From: Panagrolaimus kolymaensis
Lineage: Eukaryota; Nematoda; Chromadorea; Rhabditida; Panagrolaimidae
Assembly (NCBI GenBank): GCA_028622995.1
Contig: JAJQJQ010000012.1
Location: forward strand, 4,030,001 to 4,094,000
DNA: 64,000 bases
Direction: 5' to 3'
The notes beneath the pieces are model-generated. The model worked only from the letters and a program-made list of their open reading frames with translations. It ran no database searches and was not told the origin of the DNA. Positions 46,353 through 58,894 of the stretch are shown here, one piece after another. Numbering within the stretch: position 1 is the first letter of the stretch; the number at the start of each line of letters is the position of its first letter. A program made the position numbers and the translations under genes.

Positions 46353-47494
46353 TTAAGACGTTTTTAAAATATCAATAACAATTTCTTTATCCAACAAGTC
46401 GAAGCCAGGAGTTAAAGCAATGTGTTGCAAATTTGGACGAATAAAAGCATATAATCTTTGACAAAATTCAATATCAGAATATTTTAATCCAATTTGAAGC
46501 CGCTCACATGCATTTTCAAATGACATTGTATCGATTAAAAGTAACAAACAATATTTCTGAAATATCTCTCATGTTAAATCCGAAAAAGCAGAGGATAAAC
46601 TTACAATGAAGCTACTGATTTGATATTTTTGTGCAATTTTATATAAATCAATTTCAACTTTTTTATAGTTTTTGACTTTATCGGTTTCACAAAATTCAAT
46701 CATTTTTTCAACGATTTCAGGTCGAAAGTCTGGGATTCTTACTCGATTTTCTATGGCTTCTTTCATATTCGATGCAAACATTGCTTTAAAAACGGGTGAT
46801 CGAGCATTCATTATAGCTTTATTCGCCTAAAATTAATTTTTATAAAAAACCATAAAGAAAGAGAGTGACTGACTCTGAATTCTTTCATGTCGCATTCAAT
46901 AACAAATTCTAAATCTTTGTCATTTCGCAAATCGTCGATGAGTTTGGGAATATTTCGGTTAAAATGATAGGATTTATCTGATTCAAATGAAAAGGTTCCT
47001 TCACAATAAATTACCCCTGCTTCAATACTTTGTGTTTCAGCTTCGTTCCGACTAATATGGGCTAAAAAAAAGCTTGCATCGTTAAAAATAAAAATTATGG
47101 TAAACCATGTGTCGAATATCCGTGTGACTACTGTATTCGAAACATACCACTTCCATTTTTAAAAACTCCACCACCATCAATTCGGAATAAACAACCATGT
47201 TTAATAATTTTAAATTGAATATCGTGAGTTTTTAAAGAGACTGGATTACAAACATATAGCTTGGGACTTTCTAATGCTAGACCTAAACTTAATTGCATAG
47301 CTTTATTAGATAAAATTAAACCAAAAAAAATAACCTTTCTGCCATAGATCACTTTTCAAAAAATCTTCTATTATGAACTGTACGAACACCAAAAAATGAT
47401 TATTCTCAAAATAAAGTTTACCGTAATTTCTATCAAAAAACTATTGTAAAAAACTTACTTCGTGTCTTGCAGAAATGATTGAAATTTTAGACAT
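46353..47494 (-). CDS. BTB-domain protein
   Basis: Exons 47494-47459, 47440-47335, 47300-47148, 47061-46874, 46826-46605 and 46556-46353 join in frame to 302 aa. The BTB fold is clear from about residue 150: LEFVIECDMKEFRANKAIMN, ARSPVFKAMFASNMKEA, IPDFRPEIVEKMIEF and YKIAQKYQISSF, followed by a BACK-like helical tail. BTB proteins of this sort are typically substrate adaptors for Cullin-3 ubiquitin ligases, though no other domain here names a substrate. The N-terminal 150 residues have a beta-rich, MATH-like appearance but no sure match. The first gap (47458-47441) is only 18 nt, GTAAGTTTTTTACAATAG. If it is not an intron, its final TAG is an in-frame stop after residue 17. Confidence 0.85.
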
Positions 47495-47975
47495 ATTTTT
47501 TTTTAAAAGAAATTTGATGATTTGGTTAGGCTAAAATAAAAACTTTCACAAAATTAAGCGAGTTTTGTTTGAGATGAGGAAGAGCAGCAGCAAGTCCTTG
47601 AATAAGAGACCATTGCTGCTGCTGCATTAGCTGTTATTTTTTGTAGACTTAGGGATGAACGCATTTCCGTGGAAAATTAAAAAACAAACAAATGAGAATA
47701 GTGTTCTTATGTATGTACGCGGCGGCGCAGTTTATAAAAAAATGATCTGCATCATCCATTTTTTAAAGGTTTTCATTGAACTTGGCTTTAATTTTTAAAT
47801 TCTAAAATCCGAAAAAGTCTTTGTGAATATTTGCGTGGATAAATAACGACACTTGCTAATAAAAGCTTTATTATTTTTCTTTCACATACATTAAAAGCAG
47901 TAAGCATGTCATCGATACAACATAAAAAATTCATAAAAAGTAGTAAAGCTAAAGAAAGAAAAAAGTTTTATTCAT
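47495..47975. other. Intergenic with a CAG/CTG hairpin
   Basis: Upstream of the BTB gene. AGCAGCAGCAA at about 47584-47594 and TTGCTGCTGCT at 47613-47623 form an 11-bp inverted repeat with an 18-base loop. No gene was found. Confidence 0.55.
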
Positions 47976-50900
47976 TTAAAATCCGCCATATCTTTGATTG
48001 GTATTTCTCATTTGGCCGCCAAATGTTGTTGGATTCCATTGTGAAAGTGATGGAATAGTTTGAGGTTGATTCCATGTTTGTGGTGGAGGTTGATTAGTTG
48101 AAATATAATTTGGTGGTGGTGCCCAAGTTGTATTTGTATTTGGAATTGGATTGCGAGAATTATTACTTGGTGTAGAATATGATGGATTATTTAATGGTGC
48201 ATGATAATCGGGTACAGAACCACTTGAAAAATTATAAGTAGCTGGAGGATTATTTGATGGAGGTTGGAAATGATTGCTACCGCTTGTTTCACGACGTGAA
48301 CTGCTGCTATACGAATTACTGCCACCGCCACCACCGGATCGTGGTTCTTCAAATGTTCTTGATGATGCATCAGGGAAATCTCGTCCATTGCGAGCTGAAC
48401 GAGCTGTAAAAGAAATTTTAGTAAATTTTAAAAGTAAAATAAAATATAAAGCTTACAACTACGGGAATGGTCATCAACTGGTCGATATGAAGCTGGATCA
48501 GGTTTATCATCACGCCGAGGTCGATCACTTCGTGAATCCCGTGGGTTTTCATAATTACGCCGAGGTGAATGTCGTTCATACTTAGCTGGAGGAGGATTTC
48601 TTATTGGTGATGGTGGACGTTTATTGCTGGTTGCAATATCCCGACCTCGACCACGGGAAAATTCGACTTGTTGTTGATCCCGTGAACTGTTTGAACGATC
48701 ATAGGTTGATCGAATAGGTGAACGACTTCTGAAAAAAAAATATCAATTTTACCCAATCCAAAATTTAAAAAAAAAGAATATGTAAAAATGCGACAAATAG
48801 AAAAACTGCAAATCGCTACCTCCGAGATGGATATGCTTCTTTCGGAGGCTCTTGACGATAAGATGGCAATGGTGGTGCTGGCGCATGATGTCGAGGTTCA
48901 TGTCGTTCAGCACTTCGACGTGAAGAAGAATGATGTTGTTGGCGTGGAGGTGAAGCATTTCGAGATGAACGAGGTGGTGATCGTCTGGGTGATAATCTTC
49001 TTGAAGGTGATGCTCCTCTTCTTGGTGGTGGAGATGACCGTCGTGGAGGAGGAGTATTTCCACGATGTCGAGAACCGGAACGTGGTGGTGAACGTCGAGA
49101 TGATGCAGCTGCAACTGCACGAAGTTGTTCTTGTTGAAGTTTTAATTTAAGTTCAAGATTTTCTTTTGCCAATCTTTCCTTTTCAAGCTTGTCTTTATTT
49201 CTTTCTGCTTCTAAACGAAGTTCTTTTTCACGTCTTCGATATTCTTCATCCTTCTTTCTTAAAGCTTCCTCATATTTTCTTCTTGTTTCTTCAGCTAAAC
49301 GATCAGGACTTCGGCTTCGATGATGTCGACGATGTGATGGAGGAGTTCGTTCACGATGATGAGATGAACGCACAGGTGAATATCGTCTATCATCTCGATG
49401 ATGATGACGAGGTGGTGGTGGACTCATAGAATTTCTTGCTGCAACAACACGAATTCCTCTACCTGAACCTTCTACGACTCTATGATGAGGAGGAGGTTCA
49501 GCTCGAACAATCCGTGCTCGATTTATTGTATTCATATATGGTGATCGATCAACTCGAATTCTTCGCCGTTCACTTTGGTGTTGGGATGATTGAGCTAAGG
49601 AATGATTAGATTTGGTAATTTCAGAAGAAATTATCACTATTTGAGTCTTACTGTTATCCCGACTTCTTGGCTGCTTTTGTGTTGCTGCTATTGGAGCGGT
49701 AATTTTTGGTTTGGATGATTCATTTGTTGCTGTTGAAACTTTTGCATTATCTTCTGGTGGTTTAATTGGTGGATGAACTCTTGGACGATCTGCCGCAGCA
49801 GTTGGTAATAAATCTGTTTGAAGCATTGATGAATCACATGCCTAAATTATAATTATTTTTTTTACCCCTTATAAAAATAAATGTTTGATTTCTGCACCAA
49901 CCCTCTCAACAGCAATAATTTTTCCTTTCAATATTGAATTATTCATTTTCAATACAGCTTTTTTTGCTCCATCTTCCGTGGTCATTGTCATAAATCCAAA
50001 TGCAGATGGGCGAGAACTTTGTTTAGTTGTAAAAACCTTTGCTGATTGAACGGTAAAATTATCATCATTAAAAGCAAGCTAAAAATAATTATAAAACCCT
50101 AAACTATTTTTTTCTCTTTTTTTTAAACATTAGTTTTACCTTCAAATCTGATAATTTTGTTTCAATTGGAATACCACGAATCCAAATGCATCGAAGTCCG
50201 TGAGGATCATCTTTGGGGAAATTAAGGCCTGCTGGAATTCTTGAAGATTTGGATGCTGCAGCGGGTGTAGTAGCTTTATTTCCATTTTTAGCATCTTCTT
50301 CTTTAATAGTTTCATCGTGTGCTGCAGCAACAGGAGCTTGAACAACATCAGCGGGTTTATTGTCTTCCTCCTTTTCCATAGGTTCATCCGTATCATCATA
50401 AATCAATTCTTCTCCCATATCTTCTTCATCCGAAATATCATGAATAGGATGATTTTGTTTTTGCTGTTTTCCATTTTCAGCAATTTCAACTTCATTTTCA
50501 TTGGAATTGCTTTCATTTTTTCCTTCATCCAATTCCGATTCTTCTCGTTCTTCCAAATCACCAATATCTGGGGATTCTTCATTTGTGTTACCATTCGCGG
50601 GTTGTTCTTCTTTTTTAACAACTGGAATATCATCAGTATGGCCTTCTAATTCGGCTTGATCAATTTCATCTTCGACTTTTTCGATAAGGTCGTCAGCAGT
50701 TAATGAATTTCCTCCATTATTTGCATTTTCTCCTACTCGAGTTTCTGCTGGTTTTACTGTAAATTTAAAAACATGCCTTGTTTGTTTTAAAAAGCTTTGG
50801 AAAAAAATGTACAAAACAATATCAAATTACAAAATGTTACAAAGTTAAGCCCCTATGATTATAAAAACCCTAGAATATCATCATATGGTTGCTTTCAAGT

Positions 50901-51437
50901 TAAAGGTTGTTGAATGAATATCATTTCCTAAATTTTTTTTAAACATGTATCAATCAAAAATCAACATCTGCGGATTATCAAGCTTCCAGTATTCGATAGA
51001 TTTGTTTTGTTAATAGCTAATGCTTTGTTTTCAACCCACTTATTTCCCTCCTACATATTTTCCTCAAAGAAAAACAAACAAAAATTACCATTTTCTTGAG
51101 CTGCGTCCTCAGGCTTTACTTTTGAGTCTGCAACTTCTTCTTTAGGTACAACCGGAGCAGCTGAGATGGCTTCAATATTCTCGTTTTCCATACTAGTAAT
51201 TGTTGTATCAGGTGTTGTTGCAAATAAATATGAGTTTATGTCAACTCCTTGTTCACTCAAACTCTAAAAAATGATTTAGTGTGAACCATAACATCTCATT
51301 GGTAATAGACTTACTTTTTCTAATCTTGCAACCAAAGCTGCTTTAACGCCGTTTCCGTCAATTCCGCGATTAATAAGCTCTATGCGAAGTTCGTGAACTT
51401 TTAATTCAGAAATCAATTTTCCATTCGGTTCTGACAT
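47976..51437 (-). CDS. SAFB-like protein: SAP domain, RRM, Arg/Glu-rich
   Basis: Seven exons (51437-51315, 51263-51089, 50756-50140, 50078-49902, 49841-48820, 48728-48457, 48403-47976) give 937 aa. The N-terminus is a SAP DNA-binding motif (LKVHELRIELINRGIDGNG, VARLEK). A long acidic segment follows, then an RRM from about 288 (CIWIRGIPIET) with RNP1-like SAFGFMTM. Next come RS-type segments (HHRSRSPDRL), a charged coiled coil (RRKYEEALRKKDEEYRRREK) and an Asn/Pro-rich tail. This order matches the scaffold attachment factor B/SLTM family, nuclear proteins that tie chromatin to RNA processing. The RRM is split by an intron after SDLK. Codons are in agreement across all joins. Confidence 0.9.
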
Positions 51438-51580
51438 TTATCCTAAAAATTAAACAAATTTAGTTATTTGAAAGTTTCATGAAAAAATGAAAAATATATA
51501 TAAACGGCAACGAAAACCGCGATAAAGGCTTTAAAACGAATAAAATTAATAAAATTCATTATAAATTCTAACATAAAAAT

Positions 51581-52465
51581 CTAATGTTTTTCTATAAAAT
51601 TAACGATCGCATCAATAAAAGCAGTTGGATTTTGAGCATGAACCCAATGACCCGCTTTTGGAATTGAAACAAATTCAACGTTTGGGAAAAGTTTTTTAAT
51701 TTCGGCATGGTTGGATTCTTTAACATATTGCGAATCTTCACCAGTAATAAACAAAGTTGGTTTTTCAAAAGTTCCTTCATTGATCGTAAATTGGAGTATA
51801 TGCGAAATGTGATCTTCCAAAGCATCCAAATTTGGTTTCCATCGTAAACGATTATTTGAATCTTGTGTTAAATTTGTGAGGAGAAATTGACGAGTTGGCA
51901 AATCGGTGATGACATGAGCGAGATCTGCACTTATTTCAGATCTTGATTTTGATAAATCTACTTTCTTCATATGATTGACGTATCGTTTGAAATGGATATT
52001 TCGACTTTCAGATGTTGGAGAAACATCTTCAATAATTGCTGTTCGAAGAAGTGGTTGGGATGATGGATCCATAGCGAAAAGAGTTGCAGCTTTTCCACCC
52101 ATTGAATGACCGAGGAGATGAATGGAATCATAACCACTTTCTTTTATGACCACATCATTGATGAATTGCTTTAAATCCTCTGCCATTTCAGGATATGACA
52201 TTGTAGGAACGTGAGGGGAATCACCATGATTTCGAAAATCAATTACAAAAATTTGATTATCAAGCTTACGTTGAATTTGCTTTGAAACTGAAGTCCAATT
52301 TGATTTATGTCCAAATAGTCCATGACCAATGACTAATGGTGGATGTGATCGATTTTCAGATGAACCAAATTGATTAAATGCCAATGAAACCGCCGTTCGA
52401 TGAGATAAATGTGAAGGATAGCAATTTTTAGAAAAGATTTTTAACAATTTATTATATTTTATCAT
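51581..52465 (-). CDS. ABHD11-like alpha/beta hydrolase
   Basis: A single exon encodes 294 aa from ATG at 52465. The oxyanion strand HGLFGHKSNW, RNHGDSPH and nucleophile elbow GHSMGG (Ser121) are present, with the catalytic His in KAGHWVHAQNP near the C-terminus and the acid probably in FITGEDSQYV. These are hallmarks of ABHD11, a mitochondrial serine hydrolase. The basic, hydroxylated N-terminus (MIKYNKLLKIFSKNC) would suit a mitochondrial presequence. A longer frame upstream begins on TTG and is rejected. The lack of introns contrasts with nearly every other gene here. Confidence 0.92.
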   Translation of the reverse strand: MIKYNKLLKIFSKNCYPSHLSHRTAVSLAFNQFGSSENRSHPPLVIGHGLFGHKSNWTSVSKQIQRKLDNQIFVIDFRNHGDSPHVPTMSYPEMAEDLKQFINDVVIKESGYDSIHLLGHSMGGKAATLFAMDPSSQPLLRTAIIEDVSPTSESRNIHFKRYVNHMKKVDLSKSRSEISADLAHVITDLPTRQFLLTNLTQDSNNRLRWKPNLDALEDHISHILQFTINEGTFEKPTLFITGEDSQYVKESNHAEIKKLFPNVEFVSIPKAGHWVHAQNPTAFIDAIVNFIEKH

Positions 52466-52869
52466 AATCTTAAATAATTTAAGGATGAAGCAAAGAATGG
52501 GCACGTAAACAAAAAAAAAGCTCGATAGCAAAAAAAAAATAATTGATTGAGAGTATTTCGCGATGAGAGTTGTAATTCTAAAAGTTCTTTAAGGGGAAGA
52601 TGAAAAGCTTTACGAGATAAAGAATTTGGAGATGATGAAACAAAATATCATTCAATAGCAATTATTAATAGCCTTTAATAATTTGATAGTAATAAGCAAC
52701 TTTTAAAGCTCGATTACACTTATGAGAAGATACCGTTTCTTCTTTGAATATTATGTGTTTGGTTGCCAATTAGCTCTAACAAAGTTTGAAAAAAAATTGA
52801 GAACAAACCTTTCAATTCTTCAATCAAATTGTCTCCATTTTTTTGCTTGCAATAATTTTATTATGATTT
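52466..52869. other. Divergent promoter region
   Basis: Head-to-head space between the hydrolase (minus) and the PTRHD1-like gene (plus), about 400 bp, AT-rich. It is a candidate bidirectional promoter for two small genes; no motif is claimed. Confidence 0.5.
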
Positions 52870-53358
52870 ATGCTACATCTTTTTAAAACGACTCGAAAAT
52901 TTGCAATTTTTAAGCAATCCTTTACAACAACAACAATGGCATCAAAATCAGAAGATACTTTGGTAATGTACATGGTGCTTCGCAAGGATCTTACATCTTT
53001 ACCTGGATGGAATACAGGTGCTTTAGTTACTCAAGGTGCTCATGCTGCAACTGCTTGTTTATGGAAATTCAAGGATGATCCAAATGTTCAATCTTATATG
53101 GCTCCAGAATGTATCGACCATATGCATAAAGTTACTCTTGCTGTAAGTTCTTTTTCCACTTTATTGTATTCTGATTATGCTTTAATTTTTCAGGCAAAAG
53201 ATATCGATGAACTCAAAAACGCCATTGAATTATTAAAAGAAAACAAAATTGATCATAGAATTTGGATCGAAGATAATATGGAAGTTTGTGTAGCTGTTAA
53301 ACCGATGCTCCGAAGCGTTATAAAGCCAATTTTATGTGGATTTAAATTGTTTAGATAA
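52870..53358 (+). CDS. PTRHD1-like PTH2-fold protein
   Basis: Exons 52870-53142 and 53194-53358 encode 145 aa. The core resembles human PTRHD1, a peptidyl-tRNA hydrolase 2 fold protein: VMYMVLRKDLTSLPGW, GALVTQGAHAATACLW, then KIDHRIWIEDNMEVCVAVKP. A basic start (MLHLFKTTRKFAIFKQ) precedes a second ATG at MASKSEDT and might be a mitochondrial leader or simply untranslated. The intron (53143-53193) is 51 nt, has GTAAG and TTTTTCAG, is a multiple of three and contains no stop, so its retention would add 17 residues. A polyadenylation-like AATAAA follows near 53411. Confidence 0.92.
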   Translation: MLHLFKTTRKFAIFKQSFTTTTMASKSEDTLVMYMVLRKDLTSLPGWNTGALVTQGAHAATACLWKFKDDPNVQSYMAPECIDHMHKVTLAVSSFSTLLYSDYALIFQAKDIDELKNAIELLKENKIDHRIWIEDNMEVCVAVKPMLRSVIKPILCGFKLFR

Positions 53359-54599
53359 TGTTTAAATTGATTTTTGTTGAATTGTTATTTATCATTTTGT
53401 TTTTGTTTCTAATAAAGTTTTATAGTTAAATTCTTTCAAACGTTTTGCAATCAAAGTTTATGTAATTTGTGATTATGGTATTTCATTCTTTCATGAAATG
53501 GTTTTAAGTAAAAATTTATTTTTCAGGTATGATGCAATAATGTTTACATTTTCATGTTTTGCTTTACTCAATTAACTCAATTAGCTGATGTTTGTTTTGT
53601 TAAACTTCTTACCTTTTTGCTGCAGCAAAGGAAATGAATTCTTGTTATAAAAAATATTTGGTTCAAATAACATTTTGATAATGAAAAAGAAAAACAAACT
53701 AATTTTATAAACTCCATTTATGTAATCTTGTGAATGGCACAGTTATGTTTTTGTCAAGCAAACTAAAAAAACACAGTTGTTTCAGTGAACCTTAGTTCGC
53801 CATAGTAAAAGAGTATCATTCCTTAAAGCATCCGCTTTCATGCATAAAATAACACATCTTTAAATAACTTCTTCAAAACGTCATTGTTATGCTCAATATG
53901 TAATTGCTTGAGAGCTAATAAAAACAACGATTACGTGTGCCACCTTTTTTATTATACAATTTTTTGCATTTTTTGTTAAGATTTTATTTTGTCATTGTGC
54001 AAAATCATGTGTTTATTTTTTTTAGACTCAATAAACTTTTTGCAATTTACTGAAACCATTGTTTAGAGGTTTTAGGATTTGAGAAAATTCCCATGAAAAC
54101 TTGAAGTAATAAAATTTTATCGCGTGTGCAAAATACAATTTTTTTGTATTTTATTAATCAAAAAGGTATAAAAAAAGATTGCAAAAGCAAAAATTATTAT
54201 TTTTCACGCTTGTGAAAACCGTTAAATCGTAGTTGAGGTTATCGAGTAAGCATAGTTCAGAAAGACTATTTTCCACAGATTATTTTCCACTTTCCTATAA
54301 AATATAAAATTTTGAATTGTTGTTTATTTGCAACTTTGCTTGAAGCTTCTGTGGCTTCGCATCGCTTCATTTAAGTATGAATTTTTGCAATTGCGCAAGC
54401 GTAAAAATAATTAATTGCTAAATATTTTTGAAGAGGCAATAAAACTTTATTTGAAGCTTAAATTAGCAAATCCTTTAAGCGTATAATCGTGTAATCTCAT
54501 AATTTGTCAAAAATAAATATTCTCGTGAAGTGAGTTTCACTCTACCTAACACTTTTTTTAGTTTTCCGCTGATAAATAAAAACTGACCCGATCTCATTC
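53359..54599. other. Intergenic, no gene seen
   Basis: About 1.2 kb, AT-rich, with no exon chain. It includes the probable upstream region of the first chemoreceptor gene. Confidence 0.55.
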
Positions 54600-55980
54600 A
54601 TGTTGTGGCATTATTCTCGTTGCATTGAATACATTGGTTTTTTATGGATTTGCTTTACGATTCCATTTCAAATTTTATTATTATTTGCAATTTTGAGACG
54701 ATTTAAAAATTTTAAAATTAATAAATCCTTTTATTTATTTTACGTTATTAATACTTTTATGGATTTAATAAACTTATTTTGTGTTTGTTTTGGAATGCTT
54801 TTTCCTGCTTGGGGATTTTTCTTTAAATTTTATGTTAACGCTGGAGCTAATTTAGGTTTGTCATTATTAAAGACCTTTCTTTGTTGCGATTATAAAAATG
54901 ATTGTTTTAAACTTTAGGAAAATGTCTTTTGATTGTTTCATTTTATACTCGAGTGAGTCAAGGTATAGCATGTTTGATTATTGCAATAAATCGTTGTTCA
55001 GCTATTTTGTATCCATTGAGCTATGAAAAGGTGATAAATTTTTTTTCTAGCACCTCCATAATTTTATAACACTTTTTTTAGATTTGGAATAAAACTCTTA
55101 TAGCCATCGCTGCTTTTACTCAAATTTTTGCTGGCACTCCAATAGCAGTTTTTTCTGCTTCCAAAGATTATTTATGGTATGTAAATATCAGCACAGCCGT
55201 GGAATATGGGATTCAATTGGAAGACTTGGTAGTTGAACAAAATCATCTTTATTGGGATCAAATTCAAACTTTAAAAGTTATTTGGAGATACAACACTGAT
55301 AAAGTAATTGTTTTTGCTATTGGATTTGTTGTTGAAACAAGTTGCTGCTTTTTACTTATTTTTTGTTATTGCATTATGGGTGGAGTATTGTATTCTCGAA
55401 ATGTAAGTTGGAAAACAATAATGGCTTTATGATAGGTAGCAAAAAGTTTACCTTAAATTTGTGTGAGTTTGGCCGATCTCATACTAAAAAATCATGTTAC
55501 AGAAAAAAGCTAAATCCTCATTCACAAACTATTATACACCAAATATCACCCAGCGAAGCAAAATTAATCAACAACTTCTCAAAATGGCTATTTGGGTTTG
55601 CACCATTGAAATTTTATTTACTCTTTTTTTAGCTCTCATTGTCGCTGTAAGTTGTCCCCGTTTTTTCTCAAATCGTGAATTATAACAATAAGTTTCAGAT
55701 TCCAATTCATCCTAATCTTTTTTATGCTCTTTACAATAGCCTTTCCATTCTTTACTCAACTCTCAATCCATACATTCTAATTTTTTGCAGTCAATACACT
55801 CGTAATATGGTTCTTGAAACATTTTTTGATTTACGTGGTTTCTTTTTAAAAAATATTTCACGTGTAGCTTCAACAACGAATAATAATATTCCATCACAAA
55901 ATAGAATTAACCAAGAATATCGAAGAGATGCTCGAAATAATAGCGGAAGTGTAATTACAATTACTACGCTTGAACGATAA
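54600..55980 (+). CDS. Serpentine 7TM chemoreceptor (Srv/Srg-like), gene 1
   Basis: Exons 54600-54855, 54918-55030, 55082-55402, 55503-55646 and 55699-55980 give 371 aa. TM1 is FTIPFQILLLFAILRRF, and TM2 follows NKSFYLFYVINTF. TM3 and the loop after it contain ACLIIAINRCSAILYPLSYE, continuing to IW in the next exon. TM5 is VVETSCCFLLIFCYC, TM6 is VCTIEILFTLFLALIV, and TM7 contains ILYSTLNPYILIFCSQY. The RCSA..YP..Y..IW arrangement is typical of nematode Srv/Srg-group receptors, which sit in sensory-neuron cilia and bind unknown chemicals. It shares intron positions with the paralogue 3 kb downstream. The C-tail is Asn/Arg-rich (NNNIPSQNRINQEYRR). Confidence 0.88.
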
Positions 55981-58894
55981 AAAAAAGAAACGAAAAAAGG
56001 ATGTGTAAATAAATAAAGTTAATCAAACGTTGCCATTTTTGGGTTGTTTATTTTTTTTTATAGTTAACCCTCTTCTTCCTTTATTTTTTTGGCCACACAT
56101 GTATGTATTTTTCTTCTTTTTTTTGTATGCTTTTTTGATAATGTTTGCTAAAAGTAGGATTGCCCTTTAAAAATAAATTCTTTATAAAAATATAAAAGTA
56201 AACGTGTAAATATAAAGATTTTTTTTAATATCGAATCAAAAGGTATAAATGCCTATAACAAGGTTATAAACGTAGGCAGCATTTGAAGCAAAAATACTTT
56301 AAAAATGGTTGACGAAGATAAAAAAAATATGCTTTTCTTCATTTGAGTCAAATCTTACTAAACTATCTTTAATTGATTACAAAATTGTTTCACATATGAA
56401 ATCTTTTAAATTTTAATGACTCATTATTTCCAAATACCTTCTTTGAAGCTTGTAATAACAAAGTTTAAAAAAGCCTGAATTATGAAACAAGCGTTTTGAA
56501 TTTTTAAACTCTCAAAGACTTCAAAATCACGTCAACTTTTTTCCTACTAAATTATGAATTGGTATCTTTCATTTTTTCATTGTTACCTTTTTTGCTCCCA
56601 TTTGTATTATGGTTTTTTTTTCTCTCATTTTTTGTATTCATAAAACGGAAGCAAAGATTTTGTGCTTTTTTCATTAGTGGCATTTCTTTTTTGCGTGGTT
56701 GATAACCAAATTTTTCAATTATGTTTATTACTTACTTTGTTTAAATAAAGCAACAAAAAATTTCGTTTGCATTTTTTTGTGTATTTCTTTTTTGAAAAAA
56801 GAAAGATTTTAAAGCTAATTATATCTCCAAAAATGGAAGCAAAAAGTATATAAAAAATTCTGAGCTTTGCCAACAAAATTAATATTTTTACTTATGCGCT
56901 TTTTCCAATATTTTCTTCACAAAAAATAAAAATAATATTTTGAGTATTAATTTTGTTGTCTGGATTTTTTTACCTCCTCCTCTCCAAAAAAATATTATAA
57001 TATCCTAAGGGCATCACGAGAAAATATTTATTTTTTCGTACTTCTTTTGGATGATTTTTGTTTAAACAAAAAAAAGCATGGAAGCATGGAGGTTGTTGGA
57101 TGGAAAGATATCATTTGTTTGATTAGTGCGTTGCAGACTAAAAAAAGACGTTGATGAAGAAATGAAAGAAAAAGATTACGTATTTCATTTTTAAATTTGA
57201 TGAAACTAATATTTGCCAAAAATGGAATTGTGCCTTTTTTTTGTTATTATTAAGTTTTCATCTTTAATTTTCTTTTGTGTTTTAGTTTTTCTTAAAATTT
57301 ACTTTTTTTGTAACTTACAAATTTTCGATTAATTTTTTGTTTTGTGCCTAATATAAATTGGCTTCTCTTCTGGTGATAAAAATTTTCCATAAGCTATGAG
57401 TATAAATAATTGAATCAAAGTGCTTTTATTTTGCTTACCGTAAGTTAAAAATAAAAAAGGCGCTTAATTGCCATTTATTTTATAAAAAAATTTAATAACT
57501 ACCCGCTTCGTTTTCTCACCTCTCAGTCATTGAAAAGAAAGTACTCTAACTACGATTTTCTAACAAAAGCAGGCTCACCGTATTTATTAACCCTTTTCAA
57601 TATTTTTTATTTTTCACGTTCTAAAGTTTTTTCCTCATGAATCTTGAACTCTTATTTTTTTGTTGTTGTTAAAGGAGTCAAAAATTATGCAATTCACATT
57701 GTTGTGTAATAATAAACCCAGTAAGGGAAATACTTTTTTTTTCTTCATTCTTTTCATTCACGTGAAGAAAAAATGATATTTCCGCTTTCTCCATCTCATA
57801 TTTTTTTTGACTTCGAAGCATTCAAATAATTTTTATAGTTTTAAAATACAAACAAATATCTCTAAAGTAAGAGAGGAGATACTAAACAAGAGCAAGCAGG
57901 CACCAAACCATAGAAAACAATAACGGTAACTTTAGAAGAGGAGGTGAAGAATTCAAATTCAATTGTAGCAAACAACCTTGCTCCCTTTATTTGGCAAACA
58001 TTGTTTTATTTTTTTTTGTGTGAGAAAAAAGTCGCCATCCAAAAACAAAAGGTGAATTCTTCCTTTTGTTTTTTTTATTTCATTCATGTCAATTTTAGGC
58101 TCTTTTTGTCGTTTAGGCTCCATTCAGAAAATTGAGAAAAACTATCCAACAAAAAAATTATAAGAGAGATTATGTTTTGTATTTTAAACCTCCAAACATT
58201 GTCGTTGTCGCTTGCTGCTTCTATTACGAAACAACAATGAAGTTTTGTAAAAAAAGAAGAAGAAAGAATGCAGCAACAACCACTTCAAGTTTGTGAATGA
58301 GTAGGCGACAAAATAAAAATTTAATCTTTTTTTCGCATCTAAATTTAAACTCTGCGTGTGCATGTTTTTTATAAAGGCTTTTATGGATTAAAATTTTTTT
58401 TGGAAGTGTATTGATTTCTTGTGAAAATGTTAAACTTATTATAAACGTTGGAAAAGTTATGTAGTTATGTTTTCGAAAGAGGAAGAAATATTAATAAGTT
58501 TTCAAGTTTTTTTGAACCTTAGAAAAAGTACTACGGTAAAATGCATCTTTGGAGAATTTTTTTTCATTTTTTGTCTCGCTGTTTATCTTGTCAATAACAA
58601 AAATTTTTTTATTAACTCCATGGGTTTTTTACTAGCGAGCCAGGGAATCCTTTTTCTCTACCTCATACTTCTTACCTAAATTTTTCTAACGTCATTACCG
58701 CTTTCTTCTTTTTGTTTATGGATTTTTCTTACAAATGTCACCACGTTTACATTTTTATATCATTTTACACATACATACGCGGTTTTGCTTTTTATATAAA
58801 AGTAACAACAAACGACGATTACATTTTTAGTTTTGCAAAAAGGTTAAGTTAATGCCATCATCATTTTCATTATTATTCTTATCAAATTGCAACT
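55981..58894. other. Intergenic between two chemoreceptor paralogues
   Basis: About 2.9 kb, very AT-rich with poly-T and poly-A runs. No third receptor remnant was seen. A 70-codon frame at 58467 (MFSKEEEILISFQV) is hydrophobic but lacks splice or domain support and is not called. Confidence 0.55.

Noticed and set aside
48274..49429. Plus-strand frames of 87-120 codons opposite the SAFB-like gene
   Set aside because: They are shadows of the Arg/Ser/His-rich exons on the minus strand.
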